Source: Limanda limanda (taxonomy: Eukaryota; Chordata; Actinopteri; Pleuronectiformes; Pleuronectidae). From it: a DNA stretch of 64,000 bases. The stretch spans positions 20,532,663 through 20,596,662 of the forward strand of contig NC_083646.1 of the NCBI RefSeq assembly GCF_963576545.1, in the 5' to 3' direction. The position numbers and the translations under genes are program-made. Under the pieces are notes generated by a model. It saw only the letters and a program-made list of their open reading frames with translations, did no database searches and was not told the origin of the DNA. This document shows positions 55,101-64,000 of the stretch, piece by piece. The first letter of the stretch is position 1. Each line of letters begins with the position of its first letter.

Positions 55101-55755
55101 TGCTCGAAAAACAACAGTCTAAAGGACTTGTCACAAGTTATTTATTTTTATTTGATGAACTGAGAGTGCATGTTCCTTCATGTTAAAGTAAAATAATCCT
55201 GGAGCTGTTGCTTAATCAAATCCATTCCTAAAATATATTGCCTCGATGCCCTTATCCACTCTTTTACCAATTTTCTACCGATGTGGTAAAGTAGTTAATT
55301 TGCGTAATCCTGCTAGGAAACACAACCACCTAAGGTAATAATTGTGGCATGTTCATCATCTGGTCCTCAGTCAGGATAGAGGAGCCCATAGGTGTTGAGT
55401 GTAAGTACACGCGTTGGAATCTATCATCAGCTTTCAAGTTTTCACCTACCTAACACTGAAGAGAGTAGTATTAAATCTACATTTTGGTCATTCAGTAAGT
55501 ACAGATTGGGACAGAGCTTTCTGCTACTACTGGCGTATTGGCTCTCCAAACAGGTGATTTATCCTCTGAGTGTGAAAGGTTATACCCTGCTCTGTCTGTG
55601 TTGTCTCCTCAGGAAACACCCAGCTGGCTCTGCAGATCATCAAACGGAACCAGCTGCTGCCCACAGCAGTCCAGAGGGTGTCGCCAGACTCCCGCAAGAA
55701 ACAGGTCCAGCCCTTCCAACTGCCCTCATCCTTCACACAAGTGCAGCGCAAATGA
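46131..55755 (+). CDS. cnot10: CCR4-NOT transcription complex subunit 10
   Basis: Nineteen exons join in phase: 46131-46146, 47417-47508, 48123-48284, 48404-48554, 49078-49217, 49380-49463, 49542-49625, 49725-49842, 49971-50120, 50481-50683, 51016-51137, 51698-51877, 52673-52753, 52873-52986, 53115-53245, 53326-53358, 53602-53729, 54608-54683 and 55613-55755. They give 735 residues (human about 744). CNOT10 pairs with CNOT11 to dock on the N-terminus of CNOT1 in the deadenylase complex that shortens mRNA poly(A) tails. The protein is almost all helical TPR-like repeats, for example [72 protein letters not shown] and [20 protein letters not shown] Ser-rich linker follows [15 protein letters not shown], and the end is SSFTQVQRK. 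Exon 16 is a 33-nt microexon. Introns hold a SINE (48608-48775) and an LINE relic (54250-54545). Confidence 0.95.
48608..48775 (+). mobile_element. tRNA-derived SINE, 5' part
   Basis: In cnot10 intron 4. The tRNA-like head has A-box-like gtaggtagagctg and a perfect B box GGTTCGATCCC (48656-48666). It is followed by ctgaagggtctgagacaaga, as in the SINE at 30970-31232. The 3' end is lost. Confidence 0.7.
54250..54545 (-). mobile_element. L2-like LINE reverse-transcriptase fragment
   Basis: In cnot10 intron 17, minus strand. Reads [18 protein letters not shown], then in the neighbouring frame [20 protein letters not shown]. This is the palm-domain active-site region of L2-type reverse transcriptase, with the usual YADD changed to YTDD and a frameshift between the two blocks. 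Confidence 0.85.
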
Positions 55756-55972
55756 GCCTCCTCCGCTTCCTCTGACCCCCATGAACTGCATACACACACT
55801 AACACATCACACAACCCTATTTATGAAGCTGGTTCCCCTCAGCATCAGGAGCCGAATGAAATGGAGACTTGGCTCTGGCTGATGAGTGAAGAGTTCTGCT
55901 CCATGAACTGAGACCGGCTCACATTTTATTTCCATTTGACTAAGGAACCAGTGTGTTGTCTGAGCAAATTAA

Positions 55973-55978
55973 AATAAA
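55973..55978 (+). promoter_or_regulatory. cnot10 polyadenylation signal
   Basis: AATAAA 218 nt after the cnot10 stop codon, followed by a T-rich/GT-rich stretch (ttttatttactgttattcgt). Confidence 0.8.
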
Positions 55979-57628
55979 TTTTATTTACTGTTATTCGTGT
56001 GACTCTTGACTACCTCTAGTTTTGCTTGGTGAGCAGTGGAAGCCACAGTGGTCACCCCCTGAATGCTGGATTGACCCTCTCTCTATAAATCCATAGGCCA
56101 ACTAGGTTTGAAAATATATTTGGTTCTTGGCTTTGTTCTTTTTCTGAGGTGGATGATGACATTTCTCTGATTTCAGTATACAAAACATTGGTTTACATGG
56201 CAACTCTATACATTACTCGACAAATACAGGTGGCATAGTTGGACTGTGTGAATCATGCAAACAATAATACCAGCATTAGGAAGTGCAAATTACAGCCTGG
56301 CCCCTAAAGCATTACATTGTAATGTATAACAATATACTGTGTGACATGTTATTGCATAAAACAGGTTGCACTGAAGTCCTAATGTAACATTTTGCATAAG
56401 ATGTAACAACTTGTTCCATTAAGAACTTATTACATTAAATCAAATTTTAACAATTCACAGAGAGGGAGCGAATGTGATTAATGATCAAATCCCAGTCCAG
56501 TGTCCTCTCCCATTAATGGGAGTCAAAATTTTATAAGGTCCAAATTTTTTAGGTGTGATAATTATAACCACAGCAGTCATGATGCTTTAAGATGAAGGTA
56601 AAAGGTTTAAAGTCTCACTTTGCTAATCACTACCTAGTGTCAGTAGAGGCAGCAGTGAATGAGCAGTGAAAGATGGAGATTTCAGACACGGCAATGGATC
56701 AGATCTCTCCACCTCCCTGTGTGTTTCACTGTATTGTTTAAACACACCCTGCCACAAAATAAGCATCGATCCATAGTCGAAGGAGTCAGACTGCTCCAGC
56801 ATCTGAAATGTCTCACATGTCCACAAAAGTTCTGTTCAGTGAAGCAATCCCTGGTCATACGTCTCAGTCCTGGTGAGTCCTTTTTTACACGACATACAGG
56901 TGACACTACATGCTTCATAAGGTTACATGACACAGTAGAGGGTTTGTTAATGCCTGATTAAATGTCTTCCCACAGTCACATAAATAAGTTTCTGTTCTGA
57001 GCTTCTGATCTCTAGATGAACCATGAAGCTATGGTTTGAATCTCCCGACTTCTCATCTATCATCTTCCAAATTCTGTCACTTCTCCTGTGAACGAGCACA
57101 GAGACCTTTAGATGAAATCAGACTCCAGTTTTATTTAAAGCAAACTATACTCTCATGTCAGTCAATTAGAGTAGTAATATTATGCTATTACATTTAATGA
57201 TGTAGTAACTACTTGCTTACATTTAGCTCTCTGGTAGTGTGTGTAACAGAACCATTATTGATTTCCTTCCCAGTGCAATTCACACAGCAACCATAAATAC
57301 TGTCGTTCTCAGACCAAGCCTATGACAACGTTTTAAACCTGGAAACCTCATCCTATTGCACTTTTAATATGGTTCTGTACCGTTTGTCTTCTGGCAATTA
57401 CAAGTCAAACATGGCCTATACAGATTGTCAAGTTAGTAAATAAGCAAACAGTGGAGAAAAGTACAAAAAAACAAGTATATGCATTAGTATTGTTAATTGT
57501 TTCCCTTTCATGTAAATACTAAATTTGCAACACCCAGGGGAGTCCTAGCCCCAGACTGGGAAGCTTTGACCTCTGCTGACCAACCCGATTTTCCTGTTGG
57601 GCTTTTCCAGCAGGAGGATAAAGTGCTT
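55979..57628. other. Intergenic region between convergent cnot10 and tcaim
   Basis: No gene or repeat recognised. Open stretches on both strands around 56623-56961 overlap one another and have no family resemblance or splice context. Confidence 0.55.
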
Positions 57629-57634
57629 TTTATT
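57629..57634 (-). promoter_or_regulatory. tcaim polyadenylation signal
   Basis: AATAAA on the minus strand, 212 nt after the tcaim stop codon. Another lies further out near 57131-57136. Confidence 0.5.
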
Positions 57635-57845
57635 GGACAAGCCCACAGGGTCCAGCTTGAATGAAACTTGAGTTTTCCCATGAACCATCAGAACCATCAG
57701 ATATGACATCTGTTGTGACCTGATATCTAACAAACAGTCCTGATACAGAGTGTATTTGTTGCCTAAACAACACCAAACTGCTGAAACGTGTCTTTCCAAC
57801 TCTGGACTGAGTGATATCCTGCAGCTGGGACTGTGTCTCTCTAGC

Positions 57846-60800
57846 TCAGCTCTTCCAGTCCCAGGGAAGACACAGGTCCCCGTCCTGCATGACCGAGTAG
57901 AAGTGAGAGACACAGATGTGTAGGCCCTGCATGAGGGGGGAGCGCTGCTCCAGCAGCCTTTTACAGCACAGGATCATTTGACTGGAACTGACACTGGGCT
58001 CCTTGGACAGACTCCTCAGAGACAGACTCTGGAGACACTGCTTCACCACAGCATCCTCCTCTGCCTGCAGCCTGGACAAACACGACAGCAGGGTTTAGGG
58101 TGCAGGTTCCCAAGATCAGGGTCAGGACCTCTCACATTGTCACCTCCCGATCAGATGAGGTACATTTGACTCACTGTTTTGTGCGATGGGTGCGCATTCT
58201 GGCCTCGGGGGCGTGGCTTTGGAGGAAGACCTGCAGCTTGGGAGGGTCACAGTTGGTTGGGATGATGAACTGCCCCATCTCATGAAGACTAAGGCTAGAA
58301 CGGTCACTGTAATTGACACAAACGAGAAGTTAAGTAGAACGTAGACAGCAGCGACTCATGTTTTTGAAGCACGTTAATGTGTCTTCTAACTTTGCCAGTG
58401 ACATGTTGAGCCCCTGCAGACTTCTGGGGTGCAGGCGAAGGTGTCCAGACATCAGGCTCTTATGAAAGGTGCTGAGGGTGCTGTAATGCTCAGAGATAGG
58501 CTGAACTGGTCCCAGTCTCTCCATGTGGACCACCTGAGCACCACCCAGCAGGAGGCTGATCCTCTCCTTCAGCCAGTCTGTCTGCTGCTGCAGGCTACGA
58601 TAGCTGGACAGCTGCTGAAACATCTGGAGATACAAGCAGGGGTCAGAAGACAGAGCGGAACACACAGGTAACATGTGACAGCAGAAGAGCTGTAGCTGCA
58701 TTACTTTGGTCCACTGATTATGAACATCCATGGTTCCCAGCATAATGTGTCCAGAGGCGTTCATCCCCGACTGGTCAGCAAACATAACAGTGTGTCCTGG
58801 AGAGACAGTGGAGGAGCAGATTAAAGTAGAAGTTCGCCAAAATCAGAATGAAACAGTGACTCAAAAGAGATTTGAGGTCACACATAATAAATTAATAATC
58901 ACTAATGAATGAAAACAGTTTATTTCTAATGTTTTTGAAAAAAACAACAAAAATTAAGTAACAAATCATCAAATCAAACAAAAATTGGAAATAAACTCCA
59001 CTCTCCCCCTAGTGTCTGTGTGCTTTGATTACAACACTTTTGTCTTTTTGCATATGCCAACCTGCTTTCCCTTCCTCTTCTTGTATTTTGTACTTGATTG
59101 GTGCAAGGAAGATTTTTCTAATTTTATTTCTTTATAAGTTACCAGCAAGTGATTTTTTTTTTTTTCTAAACATAAATCTTCCATAAATGTATTGTAACAC
59201 ACCAAGTCAGCAGATTTCTGTTTCGTCAGAACTGGAACAGTTCGTGTGACCCCTGAAGAAATGAGGTGCGCACTGTGGCTGAGAGATTCCCATGTTACTT
59301 TTTCTCTGTGTTATGTATATTTGGAAGTTGCCATGGTAACTCACATCACATGGCTATATTTCAAGGAGCCTTTAATCTCTTTGAATGTAATTTCATCAGG
59401 CACACCACACAAGTGGGTTGTCCGGCCATATGTGCACTCAGCCGACGAGAGGGCCCTTTACACTGATGAGTGGATCAGGAAAATATTGCACAACTTATTT
59501 GCATGTGAGCTCCAAAATGCATGATCAAGTTTACAGACATCCATTTTAAATGCATGGAAGTGCAACACTTGAAGACAAAGGGAAAGGGTGGAAAAGAAGA
59601 ACATAAGGTGAATATGAATATATGAATACAAATAAGAAGCCTCCCAGAGGATCACAATGACTTAAGAAATGTATGCTTGAATGTGTCAGCGGTTTAGCCT
59701 TCAAATGAAGTGAAATCACAAGCTATGGTTGGACAGACAGACAGACAGACTGGGTATAGAGACGTGGATTACTGTCCTTGAATGTGACACTGTACCTTGC
59801 AGGTGGACCAGGGCCTCCGGGCTCTGCTGTGACAGACGGCTCAGACTCTGAAGCTGACAGCATCTGTGGGCCACTCCCCAGCTGCGCTGCCACCTGTACC
59901 AGACATGATTATAGCAACATACTGAATGTCTTCTTCTTCATGATAATGTAAACAGCTTCTAACTAGTCCATGCACAGCCTTGAACTAAAGCTCAACAGTT
60001 CCAGTCATGATAAGTGTATTATTGCCACAACTTTCACGCTTCTGTCATGTAAATGAACCCTTAGGTGAAACCAACACAATTATATTTTCTCTCTATTGAA
60101 AACTAAAGGGCCAGGATACTGGACCTAGTAAGCTGCTGATTATTATGAACATATGGCTTATATGGCTTACCAGATTGATGAGACAGGTGAGTACACACAT
60201 TCAGCTCGACTACACTGTTTGTCAGAAGCTCCCACAGCACAGACTCAAACCATTCTCCATACGTCAGGAAAATTGAGTCCCGACTTTCTCCGGAGTTTGC
60301 CTTTCACACATTAACATCACAGCAGATGACTCTCTGCTCATATGTGTTCACAACAACACGGACATCTCCAGAGTTGTCAGGTGAGAGGTGGTGCAGCCAA
60401 TATCCTTTTTTAAAATGTTCATATGGTGCCTGTTAGAAACAACATTAGAATGCACTCGCTCACAGTGAATCCTGCGGAGGATCTCCTGCTGTGTTCTCAC
60501 GTTGGCTCCTCTGAACTTGCTACAGATTTTTTTCTACAGGGCTGGACTGAGAAACTCTGCAGAAAGTCTGGAGGCTTTCACTTGGACATTTCCATTCAGC
60601 AATACAGTCCTTCTGGGGAAAGTCCAGATGATCTCTGGAGTTCAGTGGACGTCTGAAAGCAGCTTTAGTGTTGAAACAGTGCAGTACCTGATATCAGCCA
60701 GATCAAATCTGTGACACAGCTCCCTCTTCAGTCTGTTCAGCTCCTCTCTCCGAGGAAGACTAGCACTGTGCTTCTTCGTTGCTTCAGGCTCATTGTTTCT

Positions 60801-63190
60801 CAGCCACAAGCTGAAAGAGAATAGGAAACATGAGGCTTCTCCTACATGACAGGCATTAACATGTGAATCACACAAAAATTTAGTTTTCATTTCATGACTT
60901 AAGTAGAATTAACCCTGCAGGTTGGATGCCTCTACTAACCAGTCAAGTTTACAGTCCACATCCATACAGACTATATATGCAAACGTACATGTATTATATC
61001 TATGAAGATGTTCAGTGAAGTTCAGTCTTGCTAACCTGAGTGAAGGCTCAATTTTCCTGGCCTGCTGCAGCTCCTGCTCAGGGTCCCTGAAACCAGTGAA
61101 GATGTAGTAGCTCTTATTCCATTTGATGGGTCTATAGAAAGGCACACCTGCCTCACGTGGATTTTTAGACGTCTCTGCACTTGCTCTCAGGCCTTTCATG
61201 TGCTCCACGGACAGGCTGCAGGACTTTAACACATTGATCACTGTGCTCAAGACATCGTGTGTGTGAAGGGTGAAACTCACTGACCGGAACCCTGAGAACC
61301 AGGAGGGAGATTTTTGATTTCTAAATACAGACCGTAAAAATATTTAATGAGCAATGTTGATGGAAATGTTACCTGGGACGAGGAGGTCTGGCTGCATATC
61401 ACTGTTGTCTTTCGTGTCCCTGACATAAAAGGTGAGCTTCATCGGCTGAAGTGAGCGTGAGCCATGCTTCTGCAGGTTTTCCAAATAGCCATTAAGTCTC
61501 TTTAATGAGTTCTCATTCACTTCCTATAACACAAAACATGAAATGTTACACAAGGGTGAAGCTGCCTGTTCTACAAGCTCATCATCAGAATTAGCTCCGC
61601 CAAGGAGGTTACGTTTTTTGCAGCAGTTCGCTTGTCAGCAGGTTTGCCTTAAAACTGCGGAATGAAGTCCACACAACTTGGTAAAAGAATGAGACATGCG
61701 CAGAACGTGCATGAACACACGCACACATTTACACACACACACACACACACATACACTTTTACTTCCATCCTAGTAAGGACACTCATTGGCATGCTGCACT
61801 CCCCTAGGCCCTTAATCTTAACCATCAGAACTAAATACCTCACCCACACCTTATTCTGACCCTAACCCTAAAACAAGTCTTAACCCTCAAACTGCTCATT
61901 GGAAGTGGGTCAGAAAGTTAGCACCAGCCAAAATGTCCTCACTTTACCAAAATATGACATTAAGAATAATAGAAAGTAGTCCTCAATAAGATACTTGCAT
62001 ACATTAAACCCTAGATTTATTAATGTCCATCTACTGATAGATTAACAATAAAAGCTGAATCACTTCTGATTGGTTTGCTTAACAACATCATATTTATTTG
62101 CATTTATGACTTGTTGAACAGCCAACATACCCGTTCCCTGGGATGTTGACCAAAGAAGTCTGGATGGACAGCAAAGTAAAAAGGTCTGAGTGCGTTGACA
62201 GTATCTGCCCCTGACAGAGCTCTCTGCTGGACTAAACGAGTGGTCACGTGTTTCCTCTCCAGCCTGCAGGGGAACAACAAATTGGTGGTTAACCAATTTT
62301 GTATTTTCATCCCATCTTCTGCCTTGTTCCTCTGTGGGTAAATATTGGCTGTGGAAACCAGATCTATTTCTCTCTGTCACATCTGCTTCGTCATGCCGCC
62401 AAATCTCGACGTCACCATATTGGACAATGATCGTCCTGCCCACATTTCTCTATTCAGTTAATCCCATTGTGGATTCAGTAAGTCACAGGAGCTGCTGGTG
62501 GATGTCCTTGTGACAAAAACTTATTTTTTTCAATGACAATTTTGGTGGCACTTGATTGAATATAGGGGGATTGTTGTCAAATTTGGTGAAATTTTAACAA
62601 TATTTTGGTAGAGGATTTGAAATAAGCCCACTGGGTTTTTTGCCTCCCCCTGCACAGAATAATATTACTTGACATTTTATCTGTAGAGTTTATTCTGTAC
62701 TCAATAAATCGAATCTAATTTCGTACAGACAATGAAAGACATTCCAATGGCTTGACTTTTGATCCCTAAATGGCAGAATTGTTTTGGCCCAGATTAGGCC
62801 AAAGCTGCCACGCATTGATCTGACCAACAAGGCACAAGTAAGCCATAGTAATACCGCATGTCAACTGAAGGTGCCTAAAGACTTAGTTTTGTGCCATTTG
62901 GCCCCTATTCACCATTTACCACATGGGCCACTTTAAGATCATTGGTTTGGGATATTTGCTCCTTTACAAGTGGGCAGATTTAGGCTCACATCCATTCGGT
63001 CCGGGCCACAGGTGCCACCTCGTGGCCTGAAGTGGCCCACCTCGCCGTCTGGGTCCCAGACACTGGTCTTCGGTGTGGAGCTGAAGTTGACACAGCTGCA
63101 GATGTAAGAAATGCACGTTGTTCTATCATCACACAACATCTCAGAGCAGGGTTACCTGAGGCTGCACCGCAGGAGCGAGCTCACAGACAT
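57846..63190 (-). CDS. tcaim: T-cell activation inhibitor, mitochondrial (TCAIM)
   Basis: Ten exons on the minus strand join in phase: 63190-63156, 62263-62131, 61523-61373, 61291-61036, 60810-60688, 59893-59796, 58796-58705, 58623-58391, 58306-58175 and 58071-57846. They give 492 residues (human about 496). The first 30 residues (MSVSSLLRCSLRLERKHVTT... ) have many Arg and no acidic residue until Glu14, as expected for a mitochondrial presequence. The N-terminal domain reads NALRPFYFAVHPDFFGQHP (HPD at residues 45-47), which is J-domain-like. Further conserved blocks are FTLHTHDVLSTVINVL, RPIKWNKSYYIFTGFRDPE, GMNASGHIMLGTMDVHNQW, SLLLGGAQVV and the C-terminal HICVSHFYSVMQDGDLC. TCAIM lowers reactive-oxygen signalling in T cells and has been described as a DNAJC-type mitochondrial co-chaperone. 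The start codon is supported by exon 1 phase and by the presequence. The intron between exons 5 and 6 carries the repeat at 60240-60660. Confidence 0.95.
60240..60660. repeat. Dispersed repeat related to the hairpin element at 10930-11100
   Basis: Within a tcaim intron. Shares tctccgga (60287-60294), ctctgcagaaagtctggagg and tctggag...cagtgga vocabulary with the zup1-intron element. Here the motifs are spread over ~400 bp, with tctccagag/ctctggag pairs that could form long-range stems. Family unknown. Confidence 0.45.
61593..61665 (+). repeat. Fragment of a common fish dispersed repeat
   Basis: Reads tccgccaaggaggttacg followed by gtcagcaggtttgccttaaa, a phrase frequent in teleost introns. 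Truncated; element class not known to me. Confidence 0.4.
61727..61753. repeat. (AC)n microsatellite
   Basis: Short CA run in a tcaim intron. Confidence 0.85.
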
Positions 63191-63855
63191 CGCTGGTGCT
63201 ACTGGTCAACAGACGGAGTGTGAAACCATTGAGCTGGTCCAGTCCATGAGCAGGGCTGCTGTCAGAGGAAGATCCATGATGTCACCCGTTCAAGTCAGGC
63301 AGCCAGGAGGACATGACTGACTCTGCACCCATGGCTCTAAAGTCACCACTACATCATTTGCATGTCGCTACACTGTGTTAGCTAGCCCGTTAGCTGGCTA
63401 AACAGTGCCCCTATCCTTGTGTTGACAGTTTAACAGACTCACCCCAGCAGGTGTACTGAGCTCACAGACAACAACAAGCAGCTCGGAATGTCTGTGCTGT
63501 CAGTTTCAGTCCAGTTTGACTTCTACTCAATGACAACAGACCATAGCTCCAGTTAGCATTTTCAGCTAACATCAATTCAGCTTATCTGCTCTGTCTACAG
63601 ATGATCACAACACAGCTTATTGTCCACGCCGTCCACTTATTATCAAGGCGAGTTGTTAAGTTGGAGAAGTCACTGTGCCTTCATTATGGATCCCTAATGA
63701 TGACCTTACTTCTTCTTCTTCTGTTGCTTCTTGCCAGCCCGTTTCCTTTCTTCATAGTTACCGCCCCCTGGTGGACTGGAGGGAGAAAGTGCAGATCTAA
63801 CAAAAAAATCCGGATTTGGTGATTTTTTAAATGTGGTTCCATAAGGGGACTTGTC
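63191..63855. other. tcaim 5' flank
   Basis: Upstream of the tcaim ATG on the minus strand. It probably contains its 5' UTR and promoter, but I see no TATA box or clear GC box. Nothing else recognised. Confidence 0.4.

Positions 63856-64000
<145 letters not shown>

Noticed and set aside
56623..56961. Opposed ~100-residue open frames between cnot10 and tcaim
   Set aside because: They overlap on opposite strands, resemble nothing, and have no splice or promoter context.

Overview
The window is nuclear DNA of a ray-finned fish, most likely a percomorph (spiny-rayed) teleost. It has many-exon genes with GT/AG introns of roughly 70 bp to 3.3 kb, dense di- and tetranucleotide microsatellites, and relics of fish-type LINEs, tRNA-derived SINEs and MITEs. 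I reconstructed seven protein genes by joining exons so that splice sites and reading phase agree and the product matches a known vertebrate family. No tRNA, rRNA, CRISPR array or bacterial-type operon was seen.

Layout, left to right. (1) 2-15743 (+): zup1, a Lys63-ubiquitin-chain cysteine peptidase with C2H2 fingers; the window cuts off only its first ~24 codons. (2) 18230-21483 (+): a cytosolic sulfotransferase, probably SULT3-type from its position, with a TATA-containing promoter and a non-coding first exon. (3) 24796-29260 (-): rwdd1. (4) 32930-35062 (-): a calhm5-like calcium-homeostasis-modulator channel gene. (5) 37892-39782 (-) and 42236-43912 (-): two calhm6-like genes, each inside a tandem duplicate unit of about 4.8-5.0 kb (35834-40618 and 40621-45615). 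(6) 46131-55755 (+): cnot10, a subunit of the CCR4-NOT deadenylase. (7) 57846-63190 (-): tcaim, a mitochondrial matrix protein, convergent with cnot10. The window ends in a long TCTA microsatellite.

The zup1 - sulfotransferase - rwdd1 - calhm5/6 set corresponds to the mammalian block at human 6q22 / mouse chromosome 10. The cnot10 and tcaim genes correspond to human 3p. The window therefore appears to span a junction of two ancestral blocks near 45.6 kb, just where the calhm6 duplication ends. These genes are neighbours with unrelated biochemistry (deubiquitination, sulfonation, ribosome-associated RWD protein, ion or ATP channels, mRNA deadenylation, mitochondrial proteostasis), not a pathway cluster.

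The most informative region is the calhm6 duplication. The two units act as filled/empty-site controls for each other. Unit A carries a ~1.05 kb 5'-truncated LINE that unit B lacks. Unit B carries a ~0.46 kb MITE and an ~0.87 kb unrecognised insertion, with a 25-bp palindrome and four spaced copies of one motif, that unit A lacks. The two proteins differ at about 8% of positions, including loss of an N-glycosylation sequon. Elsewhere, a MITE between the sulfotransferase and rwdd1 carries a cluster of nuclear-receptor half-sites, and an 80-bp cnot10 intron is bounded by short direct repeats. All identities rest on reading the sequence and on recalled family knowledge; nothing was searched in a database.
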